Assembly: GCA_002491225.1 (NCBI GenBank)
Contig: DKVN01000060.1
Location: 24,458-38,644 of the forward strand
DNA from: Faecalibacterium sp. UBA7177
Lineage (GTDB): Bacteria > Bacillota > Clostridia > Oscillospirales > Ruminococcaceae
Direction: 5' to 3'
Length of the DNA: 14,187 nucleotides
The number at the start of each line of letters is the position of its first letter. Positions within the stretch are counted from its first letter, which is position 1. The notes beneath the pieces are model-generated. The model searched no databases. It worked only from the letters and a program-made list of their open reading frames with translations, and was not told the origin of the DNA. Positions 1 through 7,467 of this stretch are shown piece by piece. The position numbers and the translations under genes are program-made.

Positions 1-74
1 GAAGCCGAGCCGCCGCAGGCCGCGAGGCTCAAAGCCAAAGCCAGAGCCAGCACAAGGCACAGAAACTTTTTCAT
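1..74 (-). CDS. Lipoprotein, N-terminal part only
   Basis: This is the start of a gene that runs off the left edge of the window; 24 complete codons are visible. The translation begins MKKFLCLVLALALALSLAAC followed by GGSA. That is a textbook bacterial lipoprotein signal: two lysines, a leucine/alanine-rich hydrophobic core and an LAAC lipobox whose cysteine (residue 20) would be lipid-modified after signal peptidase II cleavage. The product should therefore be anchored to the outer face of the cytoplasmic membrane. A strong ribosome binding site (AGGAGGG) lies 6 nt before the ATG, and a sigma-A promoter lies about 90 bp upstream. In Firmicutes such proteins are often solute-binding subunits of ABC transporters, but nothing in the visible part shows that, so the function is left open. 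Confidence 0.8.
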   Translation of the reverse strand, partial: MKKFLCLVLALALALSLAACGGSA

Positions 75-162
75 ACTTTTCCCTCCTATTACTCGTGCCG
101 CGCACCCCGCCCTGTGACGGGATATGTCTGCCCCAAAAACAGACAACAGCACGTTGCTAAAA

Positions 163-191
163 ATTATAGTATTTTATGTGCTGTGATGCAA
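163..191 (-). promoter_or_regulatory. Sigma-A promoter for the lipoprotein gene
   Basis: Read on the minus strand, the -35 box is TTGCAT (186-191), the spacer is exactly 17 bp and the -10 box is a perfect TATAAT (163-168). Transcription should start near 156, giving a leader of about 80 nt. The leader contains a short GTCTG/CAGAC hairpin (126-144) before the ribosome binding site. The surrounding AT-rich DNA stands out from the GC-rich genes, which supports a real promoter. No operator is recognised. Confidence 0.8.
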
Positions 192-368
192 TGTACTAAA
201 TTCACATAGTTTGTCCGCAGGCAAACCGCCCGTTTTAGGCGTTCCGCACAAGAAACGACTGTTTTTTCGCTGCAATATGCCAAGGAACGGCTGCAAGGCG
301 GGAACAGCTGTCCCAGTTTGCCGGACAGCGCGCTCCAAAGAGCCCGGAGAAATGCGCTGTACAGGAAA
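192..368. other. Intergenic stretch with no recognisable gene
   Basis: Together with the promoter and leader to its left and the stem-loop to its right, this forms a 416-bp gene-free gap (75-490) between yerC and the lipoprotein gene. Open frames here on either strand give arginine-, cysteine- and proline-rich translations with no family resemblance and no convincing ribosome binding site. I see only small imperfect inverted repeats, such as CTGTCC/GGACAG near 309-329. No tRNA, repeat array or insertion sequence end is visible. Confidence 0.5.
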
Positions 369-400
369 GCGCGGGCCCCGCCAGACGGCAGAGCCCGCGC
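366..400 (-). terminator. Stem-loop downstream of yerC, probable terminator
   Basis: On the minus strand the arms GCGCGGGC (393-400) and GCCCGCGC (369-376) are perfectly complementary. They extend inward through U-G, C-G and U-G pairs and three more G-C pairs to a four-base GTCT loop, for a stem of about 14 bp. It lies about 90 bp past the yerC stop codon. The run after the stem is only TTT followed by CC, so it is a strong hairpin with a poor U-tract. It most likely ends or trims the yerC transcript. Confidence 0.5.
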
Positions 401-490
401 ATAAAATAACAGGTTTTTTGCATATTCCGGTTCTGCATGCGCAAAAGCGGCAGCAAAAGCGGCAAAGGGTGAGGGGCACCCCCGCGCCGC

Positions 491-796
491 TTACTCCCCG
501 GCTTTGGCCGCGATGCGCCCGAGCACCCGCTCGTAGCCGCCCGCGCCGTACTGGATGCAGCGGTTGATCCGGCTGATGGTGGCGGTGCTGATCTCGACGC
601 TTTTGACGATCTGCTCGTAGGTGTTACCCTGCAGCAGCATGCGGGCGGCGGTGAGCCGCTGGGCCATGTCGGCCAGCTCCTTCATGGTGCAGAGGTCCTC
701 AAAAAAGGCGTAGCAGTCGTCCATCGTTTCCAGCGCGAGAACCGCGCGGAACAGTTCATCGGTGGCGGGGGTCTTGATCCCGTGTTTTTCTGGCAT
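491..796 (-). CDS. yerC: YerC/YecD family TrpR-related DNA-binding regulator
   Basis: The 101-residue product matches the small all-helical YerC/YecD family, which shares the fold of the tryptophan repressor TrpR. The recognisable core is the stretch around FFEDLCTMKELADMAQRL (residues 31-48). It is followed by a helix-turn-helix at about residues 57-80, where NTYEQIV is the first helix and STATISRINRCIQ the recognition helix. The length is normal for the family. A good ribosome binding site (AGGAGGGA) precedes the ATG by about 8 nt. Some family members have been proposed to regulate amino-acid (histidine) biosynthesis, but nothing nearby indicates the target here. The gene lies 105 bp after ftsQ and has its own candidate promoter, so it may be only loosely coupled to the division cluster. 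Family assignment is confident; the regulatory target is unknown. Confidence 0.9.
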   Translation of the reverse strand: MPEKHGIKTPATDELFRAVLALETMDDCYAFFEDLCTMKELADMAQRLTAARMLLQGNTYEQIVKSVEISTATISRINRCIQYGAGGYERVLGRIAAKAGE

Positions 797-855
797 CCTC
801 TTCCCTCCTGCGGCGGGGGCCTGCTGTCGCTTACCCGGCCCTTTTCTCCTTTACC

Positions 856-884
856 ACTTTAGCATATTGCCGTGCAAAGCGCAA
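856..884 (-). promoter_or_regulatory. Candidate promoter for yerC
   Basis: On the minus strand, TTGCGC (879-884) is separated by 17 bp from TAAAGT (856-861), which is preceded by TGC, an extended -10 arrangement. Transcription would start near 849, about 50 nt before the yerC start codon. The boxes are weaker than those at the mraZ and lipoprotein promoters. Position, spacing and the local AT-rich patch support it; read-through from ftsQ is the alternative. Confidence 0.45.
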
Positions 885-901
885 GAGGGCGCGGCCGCCG
901 C

Positions 902-2182
902 TCACCCATCCAGCGCGCCGGGGCTGAATACCGGCTGGATGCTGCCGTCCGACCGCAGGTGGCTGATATCCAGCCGGCCTTTGTCGGTTTCAAGCAGGCC
1001 CTCGCCGTTTTCGTTTTTCAGCAGGCGGGAGGCCCATTCGAGCTTGTACTCCAGGTTGTTGGCCGTGCCCAGAAGCACCCGCACCCGGCCCTGATAGACA
1101 AAGGAGATCTCGGTCAGCCCGCCCAGTTCAAGGCTGGTGACCTCCCCCGAGAGGCCGCAGGCCTCGAGGCTGTTCAACACCTCGGTCACCGCCTCAAGCC
1201 AGGGCTGTTCGGCCTCTTCGCCCTCGCCGCTCTCGGAGGAGGGGGCGGAACTGGAACCAGCCGAACCGGCCGTGCCCGCTGTGGCGGCGTCCACGGCGGC
1301 ATCCCCCACGGCGGCATCCATTGTGTCCTCCAAAATCGCCAGCGGGAACCCGGCCACCGGGTCGAGCGCCTCGGCCCCGGTGATCTGCACCAGGCCCTCC
1401 GGCGCGTTTGGCGCGACCTGCAGCACCTTGAAGCGGCCGCTGAGCACCGCCCAGCCCCCCGCGCAGCCGATCGCGTACCGCTCGACGGCGGGGGTCACCC
1501 GCACCACCACCGTGCCGGGCAGGCTGCGCCGCACCTGGATCGTCTCAAGGTAGGGCAGGGCGGCGGCCATTGCCTGCTCCTTTTCGGCAAGGGAAAACTG
1601 GAAGATGTTCTCCCCCAGCGGCACATTGAGGGCCGCGAGGATGGCATCCTCGGTGTAGATGCCGGTATCCGGCTCGGTGCCCTTTTCCGGGCCCTCGAGC
1701 CGGAAGCCCTCCACCTTAAACAGCACAGTCACCGAGAGGGCCACCCCCAGCGCCACCAGCGCCAGCAGCAGCGCAAAGGCGATGATCCGCCTGCGGCGGC
1801 GACGGCGGCGCATCTCGCCGCGGGTCATCCGGCGGCGCAGACCGCGGCTGTCCTGCGGCGGGGCGGGCTGATGTTGGGTGGGCTGGTGCGGTGCGGGCGG
1901 CGGGCCCGCGCGGCGGGGTTGACCGGTGCGGGACTGCTGCGCGGGGCGGCCGCGCTGGGATGAGCGCGGAGCTTGTCCCGCGGGGCGCGGCCCGCCCGCC
2001 TGCCGGGTGAGCGGGTCCCCCACCGGCAGGACCACCGGCTGCGAGCGGTCGCCCCGCCGCTGAGAGGGGCGCGGGATGGGCTGAAGCGTCTGGTCAAACA
2101 GTTCAGGGCTCTCCGGCCGGGGGGCGCGGCTGCCGCGCTCCCGGGTGGTGGGGGTCTGCCCCCTGACACGGCGGTCTGCCAT
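902..2182 (-). CDS. ftsQ: Cell-division protein FtsQ/DivIB
   Basis: This 426-residue single-pass membrane protein belongs to the FtsQ/DivIB family. With FtsL and DivIC/FtsB it forms the trimer that controls septal peptidoglycan synthesis by FtsW and its PBP. Residues 1-124 are a proline-, arginine- and glutamine-rich, probably disordered cytoplasmic tail. Eight consecutive arginines (125-132) follow, then a membrane helix (about 133-153). A POTRA domain (about 154-222, beginning FKVEGFRLEG) and the beta domain lie outside the cell. Residues about 288-327 form an Ala/Ser/Gly/Glu low-complexity stretch inserted into the external part. The ATG is preceded by GAGGAGAAAGGGGGG. It lies 73 bp after murG as the last dcw gene here. 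The protein is longer than the 260-290 residues usual for the family, because of the tail and the insert. Assignment rests on topology, POTRA sequence and position. Confidence 0.9.
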   Translation of the reverse strand: MADRRVRGQTPTTRERGSRAPRPESPELFDQTLQPIPRPSQRRGDRSQPVVLPVGDPLTRQAGGPRPAGQAPRSSQRGRPAQQSRTGQPRRAGPPPAPHQPTQHQPAPPQDSRGLRRRMTRGEMRRRRRRRRIIAFALLLALVALGVALSVTVLFKVEGFRLEGPEKGTEPDTGIYTEDAILAALNVPLGENIFQFSLAEKEQAMAAALPYLETIQVRRSLPGTVVVRVTPAVERYAIGCAGGWAVLSGRFKVLQVAPNAPEGLVQITGAEALDPVAGFPLAILEDTMDAAVGDAAVDAATAGTAGSAGSSSAPSSESGEGEEAEQPWLEAVTEVLNSLEACGLSGEVTSLELGGLTEISFVYQGRVRVLLGTANNLEYKLEWASRLLKNENGEGLLETDKGRLDISHLRSDGSIQPVFSPGALDG

Positions 2183-2255
2183 ACTCGCCCCCCTTTCTCC
2201 TCAATATTCGCAGTCGGCCCAAATCAGCCGACGCTCCGCGGCCCGGCGGCCCCGG

Positions 2256-3392
2256 TCAAGCCTCTTTGCGGCCGGTCTGGCCGGTCAGTTCCAACAACCG
2301 ATCGGTGATCTTCTCAAGGCTTTTGGGCTCGGCCAGCGCGCGGGCCAGCTTGCCCATCGAGGCAAGGCTTGCCCGGTCGGCCGTCAGCCGCTCGACCGTC
2401 CCGATCAGCCGCTCGGCGGTGAGCTCCTTTTCCTCGATCACCACCGCGGCCCCGGCCTTTTGCAGCTCGAGCGCGTTGTAGTACTGGTGGTTTTCGGCCA
2501 CATTGGGGCTCGGGATCAGGATCGCGGCCCGGCCCGCCGCCTCCAGCTCGGCCAGGGTCAGCGCACCGGCCCGGCTGATCACGAGATCCGCCGCGGCCAG
2601 CATCTGAGGCATATCCTCGATGTACTCCCGCACCACAAGGCTCTGCCCCACCGTGACCCCCTTTTCGGCGGCCAGCTTTTCAAACAAGGGCACCCCGCGG
2701 CTGCCGGTGGCGTGGATGTGCAGGATGTTTTTCTCCTGCTTCTGCTCCCAGGCGGCGAGGTCGGCCACCAATTCGTTGATCCGCCGCGCGCCGAGGCTGC
2801 CGCCGAAGCTGAGCAGCACGGTGCGCTCCCCGGCGTCGAGCGCCGCGCGGGCGGCGGCCCGGTCCTGCGCAAAGATCTCGGGCCGCACCGGGTTGCCCAC
2901 CACGAGGGTTTTGTCCGGCGCGCCGAGCTTTTCCACCGCGGCGGGCACGGCGGCAAACACGACATCCACATCCGGGGCCAGCAGCTTGTTGGTCACGCCG
3001 GGGAAGGCGTTCTGCTCGTGGATGGCCGTTTTGATGCCCATTTTGGCCGCACAGCGCACCACCGGCCCGCTGACATATCCGCCGCAGCCGATCACCAGAT
3101 CCGGCTGCAGCTGGCGCAGCATGGCTCGGGCCCGCGGGCCGGAGAGGGCCAGATGCCAGAGGGCCTCGATGTCCCGCAGGATGTTTTTGGGGGTCAGTTT
3201 GCGCTGGATGCCGTTGACCTCGATGTGATGGAAGGGATAGCCCGCTTTGGTCACCAGGCCGTATTCCATCCCCTTCTGCCGGCCCGCAAAATGAATTTCG
3301 GCCTCGGGGCAGGCGCTCTTGAGCGCCCCGGCAATGGCCAGCGCCGGGTTGATGTGGCCGGCGGTCCCGCCCGCCGCGATGAGTACGCGCAT
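2256..3392 (-). CDS. murG: UDP-GlcNAc:undecaprenyl-PP-MurNAc-pentapeptide GlcNAc transferase MurG
   Basis: MurG adds GlcNAc from UDP-GlcNAc to lipid I on the cytoplasmic face of the membrane, making lipid II. The 378-residue protein has the two-lobed GT-B signature. It shows GGTAGHINPA (8-17) in the N-lobe, the GGYVSGP loop (104-110), HEQNAFPG (125-132), SFGGSLGARRIN (195-206) and the sugar-nucleotide site SRAGALTLAELEAAG (273-287) with Glu282 and Gln303. The frame is open further upstream to 3530, but that extension is basic, unlike the family, and would overlap ftsW. A strong AAAGGAG sits 8 nt before the ATG at 3392 and only 2 nt before an ATG at 3398, so 3392 is chosen. It lies 58 bp after ftsW and 73 bp before ftsQ. 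All key motifs are intact. Confidence 0.97.
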   Translation of the reverse strand: MRVLIAAGGTAGHINPALAIAGALKSACPEAEIHFAGRQKGMEYGLVTKAGYPFHHIEVNGIQRKLTPKNILRDIEALWHLALSGPRARAMLRQLQPDLVIGCGGYVSGPVVRCAAKMGIKTAIHEQNAFPGVTNKLLAPDVDVVFAAVPAAVEKLGAPDKTLVVGNPVRPEIFAQDRAAARAALDAGERTVLLSFGGSLGARRINELVADLAAWEQKQEKNILHIHATGSRGVPLFEKLAAEKGVTVGQSLVVREYIEDMPQMLAAADLVISRAGALTLAELEAAGRAAILIPSPNVAENHQYYNALELQKAGAAVVIEEKELTAERLIGTVERLTADRASLASMGKLARALAEPKSLEKITDRLLELTGQTGRKEA

Positions 3393-3400
3393 GCTCATTT

Positions 3401-3407
3401 CTCCTTT
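3401..3407 (-). promoter_or_regulatory. Ribosome binding site that decides the murG start
   Basis: AAAGGAG on the minus strand is separated by 8 nt from ATG at 3392 and by 2 nt from ATG at 3398. The spacing favours the inner start, giving MRVLIAAGGT as the N-terminus, which matches how MurG proteins normally begin. Confidence 0.75.
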
Positions 3408-3450
3408 TGCCCGATTTTGTACGCCGGGTTGCTGATTTTGCCCTTTGCCG

Positions 3451-4710
3451 TTACGGCTGCCGCGGCGCTTCTTCCTGCCGCTGCTGGGCGGCCTGGGCGG
3501 CCTGCTCCGCCCTGTTCTGCCGCTCGGCATTGCCCGCCCGGCCCACGCTGAACAGCACCCCCATCTGGGCCAGCAGCATCAGCAAACTGGTGCCGCCCGA
3601 GGAAAAGAAGGGCAGGCTGATGCCGGTGTTGGGCACCGTGTTGGTGACCACCGCGATGTTGAACAGCACCTGCCAGCCGATTTGGGCGGTGATGCCGATG
3701 GCCAGCAGCATGCCGAACCGGTCGGGCGCGCGCAGGGCGATGAACACCCCCTGCACGATCAGGGCGGCAAACAGCCCGATGCAGATCACCGCTCCCACAA
3801 AGCCGAGCTCCTCGCAGAGGATCGAGAAGATAAAGTCGTTGGTGGCCTCGGGCAGCCAGAGGTGCTTTTGCAGCCCCTGCCCGATGCCCAGCCCGAACCA
3901 GCCGCCGCTGCCCACCGCGTAGAGGCTTTGAGCGGTCTGCATGGTGCTGCCCAGCACATCGGCAAAGGGGTCGCTGAGGATGGCGAAGCGGTCCTCGATA
4001 TAGCTGCGGCCGGTGGTCAGCAGCAGCCAGACCCCCGCGCCCATTGCGCCGACCCCGATGCCGAACCAGCCGATGCCAGTGCCCCCCGCCCACATCATGG
4101 TAACGAGGATGAAGCCCATCAGGATGATGGCGGAGTAGTGGGTCTCGGGCAGGATGATCGCCCAAAAGGGCACCGCCGCCAGCACCGGCATCAGCACCCC
4201 GTACCGGAAGGTGCCCAGGCGGGTGCGGTGACGGTCCATCAGATGGGCCTCGGTGAGGATCATGCTGAACTTGGCGATCTCGGACACCTGCACGGTGGGC
4301 AGGCCCTTGATGTTGATCCAGCGCCGGTGGTTATGGATGGGCGGCATAAACAGCACCACCACCAGCAGCACCAGGGTGACGACATACAGCGCCAGATACC
4401 ACCTGCGCATCCAGTGATAATCCACGCAGGAGACGAAAAACATCACCGCGATGCCGACGCAGGCGTAGAGCGCCTGCGGGCGGATGAAGTGGTAGCTGTC
4501 GTCAAAGCGGTAGTAGCCGGTGGCGTAGCTGGCGCTGAAGAGCATCACCAGCCCGAACACCTGCAGGATGATCAGAGTGATCACCGCGCCGGTGTTCAGC
4601 CGCCCCATCTTATGGTAAAAAAAGGAGGGGCGGCTGGGCAGCAGCGGCGCGGTTTGCTGGGCCGGGCGGGCGGGGGCATGCCGCGGCGCGGCGTGGGGTG
4701 CAGAGGCCAT
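3451..4710 (-). CDS. ftsW: Septal peptidoglycan glycosyltransferase FtsW (SEDS family)
   Basis: FtsW polymerises lipid II into glycan strands at the septum, in partnership with a class B PBP. The 419-residue protein has about ten hydrophobic membrane segments from residue 39 onward. Family motifs include HNHRRWI (126-132), PTVQVSEIAK (138-147), the large external loop ending LPEATNDFIFSILCEELG (286-303) and PNTGISLPFFSSGGTS (370-385). Asp292 corresponds to the catalytic aspartate of SEDS polymerases. A 34-residue Ala/Pro-rich cytoplasmic N-terminus precedes the first helix, and the C-terminus (about 395-419) is Gln/Ala/Glu-rich. Start choice rests on AAAGGAGGG 11 nt upstream; ATG codon 35 is a less likely alternative. 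RodA is the main paralogue to exclude, and the dcw position supports FtsW. The gene follows mraY by 116 bp, with a perfect inverted repeat in the gap. Confidence 0.93.
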   Translation of the reverse strand: MASAPHAAPRHAPARPAQQTAPLLPSRPSFFYHKMGRLNTGAVITLIILQVFGLVMLFSASYATGYYRFDDSYHFIRPQALYACVGIAVMFFVSCVDYHWMRRWYLALYVVTLVLLVVVLFMPPIHNHRRWINIKGLPTVQVSEIAKFSMILTEAHLMDRHRTRLGTFRYGVLMPVLAAVPFWAIILPETHYSAIILMGFILVTMMWAGGTGIGWFGIGVGAMGAGVWLLLTTGRSYIEDRFAILSDPFADVLGSTMQTAQSLYAVGSGGWFGLGIGQGLQKHLWLPEATNDFIFSILCEELGFVGAVICIGLFAALIVQGVFIALRAPDRFGMLLAIGITAQIGWQVLFNIAVVTNTVPNTGISLPFFSSGGTSLLMLLAQMGVLFSVGRAGNAERQNRAEQAAQAAQQRQEEAPRQP

Positions 4711-4753
4711 GCGGCAGGCCCTCCTTTCTCGCAGACATTATTTTTACAGATAC

Positions 4754-4786
4754 GCCCGGCGCGGCGGAAAAGCTGCCGCGCCGGGC
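4754..4786 (-). repeat. Perfect 12-bp inverted repeat between mraY and ftsW
   Basis: GCCCGGCGCGGC (4754-4765) and GCCGCGCCGGGC (4775-4786) are exact reverse complements around a 9-base loop, predicting a very stable hairpin in the RNA. On the minus strand it is followed by GTATCTG and then an A-rich run, so it lacks the U-tract of a Rho-independent terminator. It could slow polymerase, protect or set the 3' end of an upstream mRNA segment, or partly attenuate ftsW-murG-ftsQ expression. Confidence 0.75.
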
Positions 4787-4826
4787 CGCTTACGATCGTT
4801 TTGAGGGGGTTGTGCGGGCAGGGGCC

Positions 4827-5831
4827 TCAGTTGACATAGACAAAGAGGATGCCCAGCAGCACAAACACCAGCGCCACAAAGGCAAAGGTAAAGTCGATGC
4901 GCACCTCGCTCCAGCCCGAGAGCTCGAAGGAGTGGTGGATGGGGGTCATCTTGAAGATGCGCTTGCCGTGGGTGACCTTATAGTAAATGCGCTGGATCAC
5001 CACGCTGCCCGCCTCGCAGATATAGACAAAGCCCATAAAGAGCAGCAGCTCCGGCCGGCCCATGCAGAAGGCCATCGCGGTGACCGCCCCGCCCAAAAAC
5101 ATACTGCCGGTGTCCCCCATAAAGGTTTTGGCCGGGTAGAAGTTCCAGATCAAAAAGCCCGCGCAGGCCGCGGCGAGGGCGCTGGCGTAGAGGCTGAGGT
5201 GGTAAAAGCCCAAAAAGCTGGTCAGGATCATATACCCCAGCATGACCACAAAGGTGACGCTGGTGGCAAGGCCGTCGATGCCGTCGGTGAGGTTGACCGC
5301 GTTGACCATAAAAATGATGAGCAGGATAGCCAGCGGGTAGTAGAGGGGGCCAAAATCCACCGCGCCGAAAAAGGGCAGGATGATGAGGGTGGTAAAGCTG
5401 CCGGTGACCTTGAGCCCCACCAGAAAGCAGGTGGCGATCAGCAGCTGCATCACCAGCTTTTGCCAGGCCCGCAGCCCGAGGTTGCGCTTGAGGGCCACCT
5501 TGACAAAATCGTCCAGAAAGCCCACCAGCCCAAAGGCAAAGGCGGTAGCCATGCAGAGCAGCATGTTCAGCCCCGAGCTGCCCTCGAGCACCTCGGGCAG
5601 GTTGAACATCAGCGAGAACCAGGCAAAGCCCACCCCCAGCGTGCTGCCCAGGATAAAGCAGAACCCGCCCATCGTGGGGGTACCCTGCTTTTTCTTGTGC
5701 CAGGTGGGGCCGGACTCCCGGATGGTCTGGCCAAAGTGCAGCCGTCGCAAAAAGGGCACGATAAAGCACCCGGAGGCCGCGGAGATGGCAAAGGCGGCAA
5801 TCGCCGCGAGGATGAGGGCGTAACTTGCCAT
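4827..5831 (-). CDS. mraY: Phospho-MurNAc-pentapeptide translocase MraY
   Basis: MraY transfers phospho-MurNAc-pentapeptide from its UDP carrier to undecaprenyl phosphate, making lipid I at the inner face of the membrane. The 334-residue, roughly ten-helix protein carries the full set of signatures: HKKKQGTPTMGG (45-56), FLDDFVK with the aspartate pair 107-108, NAVNLTDGIDGLA (177-189), KTFMGDTGSMFLGG (235-248) with the conserved active-site Asp240, and MTPIHHSFE (295-303) with the histidine cluster. Length is typical. The ATG at 5831 is preceded by AGAGAGGAA at a slightly long distance (about 12 nt), and no better start is seen. It follows murF by 96 bp. In many Firmicutes murD comes next, but here the next gene is ftsW. 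Confidence 0.97.
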   Translation of the reverse strand: MASYALILAAIAAFAISAASGCFIVPFLRRLHFGQTIRESGPTWHKKKQGTPTMGGFCFILGSTLGVGFAWFSLMFNLPEVLEGSSGLNMLLCMATAFAFGLVGFLDDFVKVALKRNLGLRAWQKLVMQLLIATCFLVGLKVTGSFTTLIILPFFGAVDFGPLYYPLAILLIIFMVNAVNLTDGIDGLATSVTFVVMLGYMILTSFLGFYHLSLYASALAAACAGFLIWNFYPAKTFMGDTGSMFLGGAVTAMAFCMGRPELLLFMGFVYICEAGSVVIQRIYYKVTHGKRIFKMTPIHHSFELSGWSEVRIDFTFAFVALVFVLLGILFVYVN

Positions 5832-5927
5832 GATGGGACCATTCCTCTCTCGTGTGGTGGTGTCAGGATCTGCGCAAACCGCTTCAAAAACGCGGGGTGC
5901 GGGGGCCGTTTGTGGGTTGCTGTGTGC

Positions 5928-7295
5928 TCAGGCTTTGCCCGCCTCTCCATCATAATACAATTTGAGGATATTTTCCAGTGCCATATCGCGGCTGCCCTTG
6001 GCCAGCAGCGCGTCGCCGGGGGCCAGCCGGGTGCTCAGAGCCTCGGCGGCATCCTCGGGGGTCTCAAAGTGCATGGCCTTGATGCCCTTGGCCGCCGCGG
6101 TCACCGCTGCGCGCCGGGCGGCCGGGCCGTAGGCGATGAGGTAATCCACCCCGCAGCGGGCGGCCAGCGCGCCGGCCTCCTCGTGGGCCTGCTCGGTGAT
6201 GGGGCCCAGCGAGAGCATATCTCCCATCAGCACAAAGCGGCGCTTGGCCGGGAACGCGGCAAACATCTCCAGCGCGGCCCGCATGCTGTCCGGGTTGGCG
6301 TTATAGCAGTCCTCGATCACGGTGACCCCGTTGTGGTGCACGATGTGCTGGCGCAGGCCGGTGGTCCGGTAGTCGGCAAGGGCCGCGGCGGCGCGGGCGG
6401 GGTCGAGCCCCAGCCGGGTGACGGCGGTGTAGGCGGCGAGGGCGTCGTAGATGTTGTGCCGCCCGATGGCCGGGATATACGCCTTGAAGCTGCCATACGC
6501 CTCATCCTCGATCGTAAAGGCCTGGCCCGCCTCGTCCGGCCGGATGTCCGCCGCCCGCACCTGGGACAGGGGGCTGTCGATGCCAAACCAGACCGGCCGC
6601 AGGCGGCTGGGCAGGCTGGCGCAGGGCAGGTACTCGTCGTCCGCCTTGAGCACCAGCGGCGCGCCGTCCGGCAGGCCGGCGCAGATCTCTAACTTTGCTT
6701 TGAGGATATTCTCGCGGCTGCCCAGCTGCTCAAGGTGGGCCACCCCGATGCCGGTGATGATGCCCGCCGCGGGCCGCGCCGCGCGGGAGAGCCGCTCGAT
6801 CTCGCCCAGAGCGCTCATGCCCATCTCCACCACCCCGTACTCGGTGGTGTCGGCAAGCCGGAAGAGGGTGTTGGGCAGGCCGATCTCGTTGTTCTGGTTG
6901 CCCTCGGTTTTTATCGTCTCGCCAAAGGCCGAGAGGGCGGCGTAGCAGAACTCCTTGGTGGTGGTTTTGCCGACGCTGCCGGTCACACCAATCAGCTTGG
7001 CCGAAAAGAGGGTGCGGTAGTTGGAGGCCATGCGCACCATTGCCCGGTGGCTGCTTTGGCAGAGCACGGTGCGCTCCGCGGGCAGCCCCTCGACCGGATG
7101 CTCGACCACCACATAGGCGGCCCCCTGCCGCAGCGCCTCGGCCGCAAAGTCGTGGCCGTCAAAATGCTGGCCTGCAAAGCAGACAAAGACACAGCCGGGG
7201 GTGAGCCTGCGGCTGTCGGTGGTGACCTTGGAGATCAGCTCCCGCCCGGCCGGGAAGAGCCCGGCCAAAAGCTGGTTTGCGGGGATCGGCTGCAT
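5928..7295 (-). CDS. murF: UDP-MurNAc-tripeptide:D-Ala-D-Ala ligase MurF
   Basis: MurF uses ATP to add D-Ala-D-Ala to the UDP-MurNAc-tripeptide, the last cytoplasmic step of pentapeptide synthesis. The 455-residue protein has the three Mur-ligase domains. The N-terminal substrate domain contains TTDSRRL (25-31). The central ATPase domain has the P-loop GVTGSVGKTTTK (103-114), the MurF-typical TEGNQNNEIGLP (130-141), VEMGM (156-160) and the ILKAKLEI segment (197-204), which carries the lysine expected to be carbamylated. The C-terminal domain has GRHNIYDA (278-285) and DCYNANPDS (329-337). The TEGNQNNEIG motif distinguishes it from MurC, MurD and MurE. AAAGGAGG lies 9 nt before the ATG. It follows the PBP by 198 bp, a place where murE often sits in related clusters. 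Confidence 0.96.
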   Translation of the reverse strand: MQPIPANQLLAGLFPAGRELISKVTTDSRRLTPGCVFVCFAGQHFDGHDFAAEALRQGAAYVVVEHPVEGLPAERTVLCQSSHRAMVRMASNYRTLFSAKLIGVTGSVGKTTTKEFCYAALSAFGETIKTEGNQNNEIGLPNTLFRLADTTEYGVVEMGMSALGEIERLSRAARPAAGIITGIGVAHLEQLGSRENILKAKLEICAGLPDGAPLVLKADDEYLPCASLPSRLRPVWFGIDSPLSQVRAADIRPDEAGQAFTIEDEAYGSFKAYIPAIGRHNIYDALAAYTAVTRLGLDPARAAAALADYRTTGLRQHIVHHNGVTVIEDCYNANPDSMRAALEMFAAFPAKRRFVLMGDMLSLGPITEQAHEEAGALAARCGVDYLIAYGPAARRAAVTAAAKGIKAMHFETPEDAAEALSTRLAPGDALLAKGSRDMALENILKLYYDGEAGKA

Positions 7296-7467
7296 GGAAA
7301 ACGCCTCCTTTTGGTCTTTTGAAAATCGCCCGTCGGGCTGCGGCGGACCCTGCCCGCGCGCTGCCCTCTGTTAGGATGAATATGCGCGAAAACCGCCGTT
7401 TATCCAGCCGGCGCGGGGCCGCCGCGGGGTTTTGGCGCGGGGGTGGGTGCGCGGCTGGCGCGGGAGC

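Noticed and set aside
211..490. A small plus-strand or minus-strand gene in the gap between yerC and the lipoprotein gene
   Set aside because: The frames overlap the stem-loop and yerC end, have Arg/Cys/Pro-rich translations, and no ribosome binding site supports them.
1270..1325. Near-repeats in ftsQ (acggcggcatc copies) as a mobile or regulatory repeat
   Set aside because: They encode the in-frame Ala/Asp-rich low-complexity segment of FtsQ and look like coding slippage, not a separate element.
3393..3530. A 46-residue N-terminal extension of MurG reaching into ftsW
   Set aside because: The extension is Arg/Gly/Ser-rich and unlike MurG, and the strong ribosome binding site at 3401-3407 sits at proper distance from the ATG at 3392.
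2145..6692. Other long plus-strand open frames opposite murG, ftsW, mraY and murF
   Set aside because: They are rich in His, Gln, Arg and Gly, as expected for antisense frames of GC-rich genes, and every one lies opposite a gene with intact diagnostic motifs.
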